DNA of 64,000 nt, taken from contig CM074190.1 of assembly GCA_037179385.1 (NCBI GenBank), positions 10,624,206 to 10,688,205 of the forward strand, written 5' to 3'. The notes under the pieces were generated by a model, which worked only from the letters and a program-made list of their open reading frames with translations, did no database searches and had not been told where the DNA came from. The position numbers and the translations under genes were made by a program. Source of the DNA: Holothuria scabra (lineage: Eukaryota; Echinodermata; Holothuroidea; Aspidochirotida; Holothuriidae). Each line of letters begins with the position of its first letter. The stretch's first letter is position 1. Positions 1-11,620 of the stretch are shown here, in pieces.

Positions 1-897
1 TTCAGATTAAGAAAAGTCAGTGTAAGATAGGAGTTTAAGATAAGAACAAAAAATAGAACAGTTCAACATTATGACTAAAGATGTAAGTTGTTTAAGTCAA
101 TAGTTATGTACAGTTAGTGATATCGGTCCTCGGATAATGGAGACAAAGGCTACCGCAAAAATGCTCGGAAGGAATCCTGCACATGCATAAGAATATTTGT
201 AAATGGGCAAACTTAAAACAATGCGGATTTATAAATGGTCTACTCCGTTGATGAACCATGAGGACGGTGGTTGAAATGTGACTGAAACCAGGTGCGGATC
301 CAGGGGGGAATTTTACGGTCCCAACTCTCCTTTTTTCGCCACATCAACAATATAAAACATACGGGAAACTAGCAGTGCAACTCCCTCACACCCTTGTTTT
401 CTTTTAGGTCCACCCCCCCCCCCTTTTGCAATGTCTGAATCTGCGCCTGGAAACGATAATTATCTTCCTGCTTAGTCCCCTTAAAAGGATCGATTAAAAA
501 TAAACCAATCCTATCAAATAGACGCTGAAGTGAAATCTCATCAAAAAACTTAATTTGATCATATTTTTCTTTTTGTAAAGGGATTGGTATGGGTACAAGT
601 TCGTTCGCTAATATCATCCTGAAATGCGTCTTGGTAGGATTTCAAAATACAAATCTCCAAAAAAGGATTTAACAGGGCTGAACGACCTAGGCCCAGACTC
701 CCCACATTTAGAGTCTCCCATCCAGGTGTGCATTGAAGAAGTAAGTAAAAATGTGTATAGATCTGAGTAAATTGGGCACAATGCCCTTACTAGGTTCTTT
801 ATCTTAAACAATAGTTCTTCTGAGGCGAGAGACTATAATACTAAAATTATGCAGTATAGACAGTGTGCGTTTGACGTCACAGATACCGCATTATACA
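1..897. other. No gene recognised; degraded transposon-like start near 289
   Basis: I see no gene. Position 289 begins CAGGTGCGGATCCAGG followed by a G-run, which resembles the degraded 5' ends of hAT-type elements elsewhere in the window, but no partner end or target duplication was found. A C-run lies near 411-424. The short ORFs look random. Confidence 0.4.
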
Positions 898-945
898 TGT
901 TAAATAGGATTTTACGACACACCAACACTGTGATATAAGGTGTTA
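898..945 (-). repeat. SINE 3'-end fragment, same family as 1420-1698
   Basis: Read on the minus strand, this stretch contains GTGTTGGTGTGTCGTAAAAT, close to the 3' part of the SINE at 1420-1698 (GATGGTGTGTCGTTAAATCT). Only about 45 bases of the 3' end remain. The match was made by eye. Confidence 0.45.
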
Positions 946-1419
946 CCTAGAAAAGAAAACAGTGCAAATCTGGGGGTAAAATTTCAAAAAAGGGCAAAAT
1001 GGGGTCAATTTTAACTAAAATATCTACACAAAGGCGGAAGTCACGTCAACAATTTCTATAAAGTTTACTTTCATTGTGAAAGGAACGGGTCCCTCTGTTC
1101 AAATTAATGTTTTAAAATCAGGCACGGTGTAGTATTTCTGGTGAATATGGAAATATTGTAACAGTGGACGAGAATGCGACTGACGGTGACAGCACTGTTA
1201 CAGAAATCGAAACGTAACTGTCAACCGTATCCATCTCATTCATTGTTGGGTCCTGGGTATGACGTAAAACTGCATCCAGGTGGACTGAGAAGGTCGTGTG
1301 TGGCGAGACGTTTGTCCCCGACTATCGCTAATAAAATGCGCACGTAAGACCGTTATTACTCATCCCATGACTGACGGGTTCTCGGCGCCACAAAACCGAC
1401 CAAGTCCCTCAATCGTTTT
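946..1419. other. No gene or repeat recognised
   Basis: No ORF, repeat or RNA structure stands out between the SINE fragment and the full SINE. Confidence 0.4.
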
Positions 1420-1698
1420 CCCCCGGTGGGCTGGGGGTTAGAGAATACGCACACGGTATTCCCTGCCTGTCGAAGAGGCGACTAAACGGGTAGCCTGCGT
1501 AGCGCCTCTGTGGCTGCAACCTCCTTTAGGCTGCTGCCCCTCAGATTTTTTCGTAGCGATGAGCTGGACGAAAAAAATCGTCTCCTCCGCGGGCTACTAA
1601 ACGGGAAGACTTGAACAGTATTTGAACAGTGCGACACCATATAACACATTCTTGATGGTGTGTCGTTAAATCTTATCTAACTAACTAACTTACTAACT
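1420..1698 (+). mobile_element. SINE with (CTAA)n tail
   Basis: The unit begins CCCCCGGTGGGCTGGGGGTT. It contains the block CGGTATTCCCTGCCTGTCG, then AAGAGGCGACTAAACGGG, and ends with TGGTGTGTCGTTAAATCTTA followed by CTAACTAACTAAC. A short tetranucleotide tail after a conserved 3' block is typical of SINEs moved by LINE machinery. A diverged minus-strand copy lies at 27478-27672 and a fragment at 898-945. No clear tRNA-type promoter is visible at the 5' end, so the copy may be 5' truncated. I recall similar blocks from SINEs in several marine invertebrates, but could not check this. Confidence 0.7.
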
Positions 1699-3595
1699 CC
1701 ATTCAATGTTTGCTCTCCAACAAGATCTCAGGCCCGGGTGTTTGCCAAGGAATTGTTGACATGGATGCACATGACATTCATAAGATTGATGTGAAGGTAA
1801 TGTTCGGCTTTACAACATGCAATTCCATACATCTCATCCCGGACTCATCACAATACTACGACTCGAACAGCAGAGTAAATCTAGAAATTATTAAATTGGC
1901 TTGAAAAAGTGCGACGACCTGTCTCTATTGACACGAAACCACCTTTATCTTGTTAGTAACCCCGTGTATTTGTACCAGGTATTTTTTTTTTTTTTTTTTC
2001 ATTTTTGAGAGAGTTTCACGTTTGACTATGGCGTTTTATGTATTTTGAATTTTCTTTTGCGACTTTATGTTCAAATTCCGCCTCGAGAGTTCTGATCATC
2101 TGGGTGATCAAGTTATGTCACTTCAGTAATAATTGTTGGTCTGATATTAAAAACTGGTGACATTTCATTTAACAATTTTCATTACATTTGCCTACTAGCT
2201 CAACAATTTGTTTAAAATGACGTTTCTCATAAAGGTGAATCTATTGTATTCACAGCATCATTTTTATTGAGTAAAAGTAATGAATTCGTAAGATCTGAAA
2301 GTGAAACGCGGTTATGATAGATAACTTCCCTCGAAGAAATACTATACGAAAATACTTTTCACGAATGTAAAGATGGTGTTTCGTTTCAGTACCTTTTGCT
2401 GAAACTTATATGTGAGTCCACTGGAGTTGAATATACAAGCAAACAATTTTATGAACTATATACACGAGATGCTGTTGCTATGTAAATAGGAAACGCAAGA
2501 ATCAGTGTGTGCTTAAGGGTTAATCCGCTCAGCCCAAATTACAATTTTTGTAGTTCTCAGAAATTCTCAGTTATCACAGCTTTTTAATTCAAAAAGTTCA
2601 CAGTACCGACGCTCCTATTACACATCATGCACTGTACGTAGAGTGTTTCGATTACAGATTGGGGTCTTGTAATACTCACTCTGAAGCAATTGTGTCTGGA
2701 TGTGGATGAAATTTGAACAGCTGTGAGAGTGGCTTAAGTATGTATGTTAGGAGATTTGAAACTGTTAAGGGTAAGAAAATTAGGCCTTTAAGATTCCGCT
2801 AATATAAGCCATGTATATTCAGGTTTTCTAATGTGGAAATTACACGCTTGAGTAGAAGAATACAAAGAAAAGATACTCTTTTCTTTCTGTTTTTTTTTTT
2901 TTATTTCCTATAAAGTTGTAGATTGCAGTTTGAAAGCCTGACATATTTTCCAAATAGTTTAAGCCTTGAGATCCTTTTTAAATGGGCATAAAAATTGTGG
3001 AATGAATGCTTAGAGGATCTGAGTAAACAAAACTGGTTTATCGGAAGTAGTTTTTTATACAGTTAGCACGATTCCAAGTCGTCAGCGCTAAACTTTGAGC
3101 CTAAAATAAACAACGAACAGTTTGCGTTAGAATCAGATATAATCAAACTATGGGCCTAGTGAAAGTAAAAGCTAAAACCAAATAAACTCGGTTTTAAAGA
3201 CGAAATCATGACTTAGTGACTTTATATTCTATTTCAATTGTGTTACCGATTGTCATCGATCAATGACAATGGTCGAAAGAATTTTTTTCTGATTCACGGT
3301 GTGCCTTGGTTTTTTGTCTTAACTAGAAGAAAGGCATACCATATTATTCGGACATAAAGGAAAATGAATAAATAGCCATAATCGTAGTTAAGAGTTCAAA
3401 GTGAGCTAATTCGGTTTTCTTCACTAATGAAAGATGATCAAAATAAGACATGCAAATAAATATTTCACGAGCAAGTGATTACGTTTGGATTTCGATTTTC
3501 TGTATTTTGCACAAAGCTTTTGCAAGCCAGGAAACAAACAATTATTTTCATCAAAGATATACCAAGCATAGATCCCGAACTTAAAATGGTGCGGT
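1699..3595. other. No gene recognised; AT-rich DNA with T-runs
   Basis: No convincing coding sequence is present. Homopolymer T-runs lie near 1981-1999 and 2890-2901. The motif TAGATCCCGAACTTAAAATG near 3570 is the left flank of the TIR element that starts at 3596. Confidence 0.4.
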
Positions 3596-4178
3596 GACTC
3601 CTCATGGAGGCCGAAACGGAAGGGAGGAGGTGCTGATCACTGATTAGCCCATTTGAGGACCAGCAGGTAACTCGATACATTCCCATATAACAAATACGCG
3701 TGATTTCAAAACGTTTCAAATCTTACAAACATCTTTCTTTTATAAATTTCCCTTACATGGGACATTTTCTGGTTTTTCGAGATTTTCCACTTGGGAACAT
3801 GTGAACATGAACTCACAACAATGGGTTTAAAGTTCATGGACTTTCTGGTTAGTCAGTTTCTATGTATGGGGCCTTCACGAGCGCCCGTCTATGTTCGCGC
3901 TGACATTCATACGCGCTTACCACGAAAAATCAACTTGTGCGTTCCTTTTCCAAGCACGCAGAAGACTACGAGTCAATTACCCCGGACTATACACGGAGAA
4001 TTGTAATATGCGCGTATAGAACTCGGTTTGAAAATGCTCGGGCGCTGACATTTCTTCGCAATGGAATTTTCTGATCTGGTACCTGCATAGTTGTTCTCGC
4101 TTAGCCTATCACCGAACGGAACTTTGCACATGTCAAATCAACACTTCCGCCCCTCCGTTTAAGCCTCCGTGAGGAGTC
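3596..4178 (+). mobile_element. Non-autonomous TIR element, family T1, copy I
   Basis: The left end is GACTCCTCATGGAGGCCGAA, continuing as ACGGAAGGGAGGAGGTGCTGAT. The right end, 4137-4178, is the inverted version (ATCAACACTTCCGCCCCTCC, then GTTTAAGCCTCCGTGAGGAGTC). The TIRs are about 42 bp with a few mismatches. Between them is about 500 bp without a transposase ORF. The interior motif TTGTGCGTTCCTTTTCCAAG, then CACGCAGAAG, recurs in the other copies at 4297, 4767 and 6302. The superfamily is not clear because no exact target duplication was found. Confidence 0.65.
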
Positions 4179-4197
4179 AGTACGTCTAACAGTGAAG

Positions 4198-4296
4198 GGA
4201 TAGGAGTTTGGTATAGAAAGTTTATAATATCTCTAATAGGAGATTAAAATGATGAAAATCAAAGATATTATAAACGTAGATACCAAACTCCTATCC
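4198..4296. repeat. 99-bp palindrome between two T1 copies
   Basis: GGATAGGAGTTTGGTAT at 4198-4214 is perfectly inverted at 4280-4296, and the inner GTTTATAATATCT pairs with AGATATTATAAAC. The outer arm is also the flank of T1 elements (GATACCAAACTT...), so this is the meeting point of copy I and the reverse copy. Confidence 0.7.
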
Positions 4297-4717
4297 AATA
4301 CATTTCTCGGTGTATTGTCTCTGGTAATTGAAACGTACTTCTGTGTGCTTGGAATTGAAAACGAAAGCACTAGCTGATTTCACGTTGTTAGCGCGTAAAC
4401 AATACAAACGCGTGTATAGATTTGCGTTTGTAACAAAACCATAGAAACTGACCAACAATAAGTCCATGGACCAGTCGTTGTGCATTGTTGTTCAATTGTT
4501 CTTACGTGGAGTGCCGCGAAGAAACAAAGAACTTTTCCATGTAAGTGGAATTTATTGAAGAACGGTGTTTGCGACATTTGCAACGTATTCAAATCAAACA
4601 TATTTTCAATACCAAAACATGTCAATTTACCTGTTGGCTCTTAAAACTTGCTTGTAATATCTTTGATTTCATCAATCCATGAGGAGTCACCGCGCCATTT
4701 TAAGTTTGGTATCTATG
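4297..4717 (-). mobile_element. T1 family, copy III (reverse orientation)
   Basis: The reverse complement contains the T1 interior: TCAGTTTCTATGG, then TACACGCGTTTGTATTG, then CCAAGCACACAGAAGTACG and TCAATTACC. This order matches copy I on the plus strand. The outer end (4678-4717) carries the T1 flank but only the first dozen bases of its TIR, so it is end-truncated. Confidence 0.55.
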
Positions 4718-4778
4718 CTTGTAATATCTTTGATACAGATAGATACCGAACTTAAAATAGCATGGTGACTCCTCATGG
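4678..4778. repeat. Head-to-head T1 ends forming a palindrome
   Basis: CCATGAGGAGTCACCGCGCC at 4677-4696 and the following TTTTAAGTTTGGTATCTAT are inverted at about 4737-4778. The spacer is about 20 bp. This is where reverse copy III meets forward copy II. Confidence 0.7.
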
Positions 4779-5438
4779 AGGCCGAAACGGAGGGGCGGAA
4801 GTGCTGATCACTGATCAGTCGTTTTGGAAGCCAACAGTAATTATCTTCTGCTAGTATAAATACTTATGATATCAAAACATCTCAAATCTTACAGACACGG
4901 TTCCAATACATTTCATCTATATGGAACAGTTTTTGCTTTTTCGTTTGAACACTTGCTGATAAGTCAGTTTTAATCTTTAAAAGCGAACTCTTACATACGT
5001 GCGTTTTTATTCTAACGCTCTAACAACGACAAATCAACCACTGCGTTCGTCTTCCAAGCACGCAGAGGTGTGCGTCAATTACCTAAGACTTACGCGCCTA
5101 CGTCACTGCGTTGCGCATCTCTCTGTTTTTCCATCCAGGCGTCCATTTTACAATAACTGTTGCTAAGGTGCTGTTGTGCGCGCATTTCGGTAACACGACT
5201 GACTTTGATCATTTCAATCCAGTGAAACGCGCTGACGTCACGTGCATAATCGCTATACATACAGAAGTGTATTGTGCGCGTATATTACTCACCAGCTCAA
5301 GTTAAAAATGCTTAGCTTTCGTCACACCGGAAATTTTAGTCACACATATCCATAGTTATGCCCGCAGTTTACAGAACAGAACTCTGCGCATTTCCAATCA
5401 GCATTTTCGTCCCTCCGTTTGAGTCTACGTGGGGAGTC
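4767..5438 (+). mobile_element. T1 family, copy II
   Basis: The left TIR begins GACTCCTCATGGAGGCCGAA at 4767 and runs through ACGGAGGGGCGGAAGTGCTGATC. The right end is the degraded inverse, TCAGCATTTTCGTCCCTCCG, up to GGGGAGTC at 5431-5438. The interior has CTGCGTTCGTCTTCCAAGCA, matching copy I. No transposase is encoded. Confidence 0.6.
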
Positions 5439-5447
5439 AGCGCGTCT

Positions 5448-6301
5448 AAAGGCGGGAACACACCTATCCGGTTTTGCGTCCGAACTCCAGTCCGATTGCG
5501 TGCGGGTCATGCCTTCGGTACACGCGCAATTCAAATATAATGAATTAAGTAAGCACATAACCGACATATCCGAATACTGTCCGTCGTCCGTTTTTGTGTC
5601 CGAAAAATTTGCTGCAAGAGCGATTTTTTCGGATGACGGATAGACGCGCTCAATGCAGCTTTGAAAAGTAGTCTTTGCAAGCGACCAGTTGATTCACTCA
5701 AGCAAAAACAAATAATGGCGGAAATTTTCAACATGGAAAAATAATTGTGCTCACAGCTAGAGGTTTTATTCAATGTAAAACACCAAGATGCCGAGTTGAC
5801 GAAGAATATTTGGAAGTCATTTGGAGACGTTTTGGGGTGTGTGGTAGGTAAAATCTGTGGCCACCTGCCTGCACTGTGCAGGGTATGTATGTATGGTGCC
5901 TTGAAGTGATCATAGCAATTAAAGTTTCAAGTATTTTGGACTAAAATAATTTCGGCGTGCTTGATTGATTCCGTGACGAGTAAAAAGTTTCATTGTGATT
6001 TTAAGCTCAAACATAGTACCATTTTGCCTCCATATCCCGTTAAATTGCATTTCATGAAAGAAAAACATGAAAGAAATCAAAGTTGACGCATGCTTCCGTA
6101 CGTCAACTCTGTTTCTGAACGCACATGGACTTTGCCAAAATTTGACGCATCCGTCCGGATACGTCAACATTTTTCCGCATCGATCGTGACACAACGCATC
6201 CTATGTGAACGGTTCCATTGATTTACGTGCAAAGTGATAAAAGTGTTGTACCGTGTCGTATCCGGAACGCAACGCAACGCACCCTGTGTGGACAGGCCTT
6301 T
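5448..6301. mobile_element. 854-bp TIR element with AAAGGC ends
   Basis: The left end, AAAGGCGGGAACACACCTAT, is matched in reverse by the right end, CCCTGTGTGGACAGGCCTTT. Both ends are followed inward by CCGG and GCGTCCG/GCGTTCCG-type motifs. It is bounded on the left by T1 copy II and on the right by a T1 interior fragment, so it probably inserted into T1 DNA. The flanks GCGCGTCT and ACGCGTTT agree in only 6 of 8 bases, so a duplication is uncertain. No transposase ORF is seen. Confidence 0.5.
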
Positions 6302-6430
6302 ACGCGTTTACAACACAAAATCAAATACTGCGTTCTTTTTCAAAGGCACGCGTAAGTACGCGTCAATTACTACGGACTGAACACCAAGAAATACATTGTG
6401 CGCTTGGAACGAAAAGTCACATCGTGTTAA
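6302..6430 (+). mobile_element. T1 family, interior fragment (copy IV)
   Basis: ACGCGTTTACAACACAAAAT, followed by CTGCGTTCTTTTTCAAAGGC and GCGTCAATTACTACGGACTG, runs in the same order as the interior of copy I. No TIRs remain. Confidence 0.5.
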
Positions 6431-7354
6431 CTGTTTAGTGCTTTTGTTCTTGTGGACTTCAACTTGACCCATGATTCTTGAATCGTTAAAGAATCTTCAT
6501 TTCAAAATGTGGGAAGACCAAAATCTGAATGTTTCTCTTTGAGTTTGCTAGAATACACTTTTAAAGTCAATTTTCTGTGGTTTTATCTCTTCCGTGGTAG
6601 CAAACGGTAGTAGGAATGGGTCGATTTTAAATAGACTATAGAATGGACGACTGGATGGCAAAATAGGGAGACGCGAAATTTGCATGACCTTTATACTCTA
6701 ACATGTTAACACAAATATAAAAATGTTGAAAGAAAATTTTTTAGGGAAAACACACTCGCTTGCAAAATTATTTTAATTTTGAGAAAAACTGTTTGTTAGT
6801 ACTTGCAGACGCATTACTCCCTTTTAAATTGACTCCTAAAGGCTTTGAATTTGTCATGGGTCTTAGAAATGGCAGACTCAACTGACACATTTAAATAGCG
6901 CAACTGCTGAGATTTTTCGTCTTTCAATAGATGATTTCGGCATGATGTCGAACAGTTGCACAAGTACGAGACAGTTTTCCCTCGAGAGACATCATTGTCT
7001 GGGAGAAAAATTATGACTTATAAACTTGGGAAGTTGGCATAATTAGATCACAAAAAGAACAAATTTTAAGATGAAGTGTTTCCAAACATAGAATTTTCGA
7101 GTTTTGTTTGATCTCGAGAAGGAGAAGACTCATCGAACTTTCAAGTGTAAAGTAAAAGGTTTGTATTATAGTTAAAACTCAAGTTTCCATGAAGAAGATA
7201 TAAGTGTTTGGTATAAAAACGTGACGATGGCACGTAATTTGATTACAAGGTTGCAGACGCTGAATGTAAGAAACAAGCTGAGTTAAGGCTAACATATAAA
7301 CAATACGAAATGAATAATGTCACGACTAATAAAAGCATTTTATGATGATAGAAA
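6431..7354. other. No gene or repeat recognised
   Basis: AT-rich DNA with only short random ORFs. Confidence 0.4.
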
Positions 7355-7420
7355 GTATGGGTGGCGTCAGGATTTGCGGTACAGGGACATGAGTCTTGAC
7401 GATAGGGGAGATCCGAAGCC
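7355..7420 (+). repeat. Fragment of the GTGGCGYCAGGATTTG transposon end
   Basis: GGGTGGCGTCAGGATTTGCG followed by ACAGGG and GAGTC matches the left end of the insertion at 48765-50917 (GAGTGGCGCCAGGATTTGCC, ACAGGG, CGAGTC). No second end was found. Confidence 0.45.
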
Positions 7421-10400
7421 CGACAGGACCAAAAGGAAATTAAGAAATTAAAAGAATTTAAGTTTACTTTACAATCCAGTGATATCGATATGTATCGACC
7501 GATCGACTGAACCTACCCGACGAAATTGAGAAATTCAGTGCCGTGGTCACCTTTTTCAAAGGGAACATTACCTATGACATTACCTGGGGCCAATTCTGAT
7601 GCAAATACACGTCGAGAACTTAAATACGAAACAAATACCTTTACTTAGGATGGAAATGTGTATGAGGATGGGATATTTTGTTTTTATTATTGGCAAATTG
7701 ACGGCTGTAATGTGCTTGTACAGTAGTTCATCTAACAGTCTAAGGCAGATGGTTGGCAAATAGAGGAGTGAGTTGCAGCTTATGTGCATTCAACGTGTCT
7801 CACATGTGCCTGCAGTTCAAATCCCTCTCGGTATTCCGCCTAACCCCCCTTGTCATTTAGTTTGCTACTGAAATTAATCTCCTTGCTTACGAGGTCGACT
7901 TAGCTCAGGACTGGCAGGAATCAAGCACAATCGAGAGAAAATGAAAACAGTTGACTTTACTCTGCGGAGCCATTCGTGGAGAGTGGAAAGTTTATTTTTG
8001 TATGCTTTCTTCGGGAGCGTGTCCGTCCCTTCAATGCAAGTCTTTGGACGTAATTTTAGTTCACACTCATTTGTCCTCCTATGTAAGTTTACTTTTGAAA
8101 TTGATTTATTGATTCTTTGTCGTGTCCGTCAGTTGAAAGGATCTGATTTGGATTTACAATCCGTCCTGTCCATTTCACTTTCATTTACGAACGTCAAACA
8201 TTGTTTGTTTAATTGGCTTTTTAAGTACAAATCATGGTCAATTGAAAAAAAAATCTGAACTTCATTACCATATCTACCCTGCACTGTTCTCAAAATCTAA
8301 TAAAGTCTTTCAGAAACTGTACATCTTAAATATATTTTTAATTGCATCAGCTCATCTTGTGTCCTTCTAGTGACATTTTCTCCATATTTGATTAGCTTGT
8401 TCGCCTAAATCTGTTTCGTATTGATTAGACAGTGTCATCTCTTCTTTGTACAAATGCTCTAATATGTAATACTGGCAGTATAAGTAACGTGCATCTGTAA
8501 TGATTTGTAAATGAAATGGCTCTAAATAGCTTTCGCGGAAAGAACATGAGGTTGATTAATAAAAGTATTACATGTGATTCAACATTGGCTAAAAGAGTCA
8601 AATCTTGACAAATATTTGACAAGATTTCGGTTCGTTTCTTTGACTAAACAGGTATGCTTTTAAAATTAGAATTCGTGCTTAGGTGCTGGTATATCTTTTA
8701 TATCTTACTGTTTATGTAGGGGATATTTAATAGCTGATGTAGCTGATATTGACATACAGTAATCACCAAGTGTCTCAAACATGATATGGACAAGTCCTTT
8801 GAAATTTGAAAACCGTGATTAATCTAAAATAGTCCCCTGTAATTATCTCTCTCTCATCATTGAGCAGAAAGATTGTTTGCCTGAGCTGACAGAACTATCG
8901 ATTTCCATATATTTGCTTTTGCTTGGGTGATTTCCAACTGCATTTGGTAATTGATACTAATCCAGGGTCCCCGTTTAAAGGCCTGATTCGCCGGGAATGT
9001 GGTAAGAAGCAGAGTCCTAAAGCAATTGTCTTCCTAATGCAATAAAAGCTCTTCCAGACCATACCATCACATTAACAAACAGTGTTTTGTTTTTAGATCC
9101 ACAGGCGGAGCCTGGAACCATACTCGCACGACCCCACTGTCAACACGTGATGAGCAAGTCGTCGTTCTGCGCTGCCGCCGTCGATCGCAAGCCTGCGATA
9201 GTATAACAGCATGAATGTAAATTAATTCTGAGTTCGACTTTTGTTTGGGGAGATTCGAGGACAGTAGAAACTGCAAGTACTGTAAGCGAGTCGGTGTATA
9301 CTCCGAGTGTCGGCACGGTGCAGCGAAAATGTTAAAATACTATTCAATAATGCTAGTTAAATGTACGACTTAGCAGTCACCTGACGACGATTTCGAGTAA
9401 GTCTAGCACTGCCAGCAAATTTGGCCTGCTACATAATGGACCGCCGTAGGCTGCTCCTTCGGTAGTCGGTCGGAGAAATTTCAGATAGCATGCTGGCGGT
9501 GCCCTCACGCCGATGAAACTGTTTAGCTGAAAATTTTTTACCCAGCATACAATTCTTTCCGACCCGGATGTGGCAAGCGGGTTTCCGATGGCCCAGCGTT
9601 TCTTTAGTGGCCAACCACGTATTTACGGCCGATCGAAAGCCGACAATGGTGGCCGCCGGCGGACCACCAGACACTGCTAACTGAGAAGCAATCACATGAG
9701 ATTTTGGCGCAAATTAAGGTGTAGACTGGAAGTTCTGCCCTCTTTTAACTTTCCTAATTCATCCTAGTTAGCCCGGCCTTGAACCCAAAAGATTAACCCT
9801 TCACCTTTGAAAGCTTTACACTGTGGCAAGTCACAATATCAACACGATATACAGTGCATGTCCTACATAATGCTATCAGAGGTGTAAATAAGGTGACGTA
9901 TGCAGAAATCTTTTCAATACGGCAAATTCAAGCTGTTTCCTTGCGGTTTTCGTCACCAAGGCTATCACATGTGTTTAGATTTTCTCTTTGTTTATTCCTA
10001 TGGATTAGTTAATTTAGGACAGTGGGCACAGAGTCACGTTTCGAGTGGCTTCTATTTATCATTATTTTTACTGAATTAACATCATATTTGATAGTTTAAA
10101 AGCGTCATTGTTTTATTATCCTTTTCACGTATGACTAATTACATGTTTACATCTCCCTGTACTTTCCTATGATTCCTGAGACACTTGAAGAAAATTGACA
10201 GATTGACACAATGATAATTAAGTATGGAGGACCGACCATAGACCAAAGTTCTTAAAATATAATTATCGCTGAAATTACATGACACTTTAAAAGAAGGGTT
10301 AAAGGTCCTATCACGTTTTGATATGTTAGAGGGGTACTTATTTTAAGTATTTTGGTGAAATTTGCATTGAAATGTGATGTGTGGTTTTCAAGACATGAGC

Positions 10401-10613
10401 AAGTACAGGTGTCATATATTTAACACACAGTGAACTTTCATCAAGCACATATGACATCATATCCCCAAATTTATGGACAGGCTTTTGTTTTTCTTTAAAC
10501 TTTACAACCTATTTTCTCCTCAATAGGCCGTTATTCTCATGATGATCGCATAAGTAGTATGAGAACTTTTCGAACTTTGCAATCCCAATAGGAAGGGTCC
10601 TATTAACATCAGG
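7421..10613. other. No gene recognised; GC-richer patch at 9100-9690
   Basis: No protein resembles a known family in any frame. The stretch 9100-9690 is richer in CpG than its surroundings and contains a small hairpin, TGGTGGCCGCC/GGCGGACCACCA, near 9648-9671. That could be promoter-like, but no transcript evidence can be read from the sequence. Confidence 0.35.
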
Positions 10614-10727
10614 CCAGTAGCCAGCTTTTGCCTGGGGGAGGGGGGTTGTCATGCGCGACAGGGCTATCTAAGCATAGCGCCACCATCAGCTGAGTATTTT
10701 GCTCCCCAGAATTTGGTTTGCCCTCTG
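10614..10727. repeat. Transposon fragment carrying a GCGGAG-type box
   Basis: CAGTAGCCAGCTTTTGCCTG and a G-run are followed by CTATCTAAGCATAGCGCCAC and CATCAGCTGAG. This matches the 'CTATCTAAGCGGAGCGCCACCA' box found in hAT-type elements elsewhere in the window. It is cut off by the LINE 3' end at 10728. Confidence 0.5.
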
Positions 10728-11376
10728 ATAGTAATAATAATAATAATACACAGTTCTTATAAAGCGCAAAACACACTGAAGTCCCTTTGCGCTGAGAAAA
10801 GAAAAGATGAAAGTCATAGACAGGAGAAAAGGTAAGATTTAAGTAAGGTCTTAAAATCTGCGAGTGTTCTTGCTTCTTTAACTGTAACAGGGAGGTCATT
10901 CCAGAGACAAGCAGCAGAGTATTGGAAAGAACGGCAACCGTAATAATTAGTACAAACTGGAGGAGAGGAGAGTAGCATTTTGGAACTGGAGCGAAGGCAG
11001 CGGGTAGGAGTGTAATTTTGGACGAGATCTTGTAGGTAAACAGGTGCAGAATTGTGTAAACACTTAAATGTCAGCAAGAGGACTTTGTATTTAATCCGAT
11101 CAGCAACAGGAAGCCAGTGAAGGCTAAGGAGGACTGGAGTTATATGATCGTTTGGTTTTGTAAGTGTAACTAATCTAGCAGCTGAGCTCTGTATATGTTG
11201 TAATTTCTTGAGACGAGAACTTGAAAGCCCATAGAGTAAGCTGTTGCAGTTATCGAGTCTTGAAGACACAAAAGCATGAACTAGAGTCTCAGTGGTTCTT
11301 TGATCTAGGTGTTTTCTGATTTTTCCAATTTTATGGAGCGCCAGAGATGCAGCTCTGCAAACATTATTAACATGTA
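10728..11376 (-). mobile_element. 5'-truncated non-LTR retrotransposon (CR1/L2-like)
   Basis: The insertion is read on the minus strand. It holds the last ~185 codons of a reverse transcriptase ORF, a 3' UTR of about 85 bp (GCGCTTTATAAGAACTGTGT) and an (ATT)n tail at about 10730-10748. A short trinucleotide tail and 5' truncation are typical of CR1/L2-type LINEs. The 5' break at about 11377 abuts a C-rich transposon fragment. No clear target duplication was seen. Confidence 0.8.
10814..11376 (-). pseudogene. Reverse transcriptase C-terminus of a LINE
   Basis: Translation on the minus strand reads without stops from about 11376 to the stop at 10814, about 185 codons. The first ATG inside it is at 11269, but reading continues upstream, so this is not the true start. 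Recognisable family motifs are SSRLDNCNSLLYGL, then QSSAARLVT, LHWLPVADRIKYK and LWNDLPVTVKEA. In CR1/L2/Jockey-type reverse transcriptases these occupy the region after the catalytic domain. The palm motif (F/Y-x-D-D) and the endonuclease are missing because of 5' truncation, so the copy cannot move by itself. The clade is inferred from the tail and motif wording; an RTE or Crack-like origin is not excluded. Confidence 0.82.
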
Positions 11377-11620
11377 TGTCCCCCTCCCCCGGATTTTAGG
11401 TTCTGGTGTAGCGATTCGGCCAGGATCCGGCCAAGGACGTCACCAGAAATTTTAAAAAGGGGATCGTATTTCACAAGAAGAAGGAAGTTATTGCCGCATA
11501 GCGGCAATGCTCGCGCGACAGCCCTAGAACTACAGCGTGGGGTCCAGGGGCCCGCTTTAGGACCCCTGGCGAAGGTCCAGGGGAGAAGCCCCCGATACTC
11601 TGAGGAGTTAGACATGTCAA
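11377..11620. repeat. C/G-rich transposon-like fragment
   Basis: It contains GACGTCACCAGAAATTTTAA followed by AAGGGG, a near palindrome at GCCGCATAGCGGCAATG, and CCAGGGGCCCGCTTTAGGAC with CCCTGGCG. The composition resembles the G/C-rich ends of the hAT-type elements in this window. It may be the other part of the element split by the LINE. Confidence 0.35.

Noticed and set aside
5358..5643. Overlapping ORFs on both strands at 5.3-5.8 kb
   Set aside because: They cross the boundary of two TIR elements and are mutually antisense, so they are not genes.
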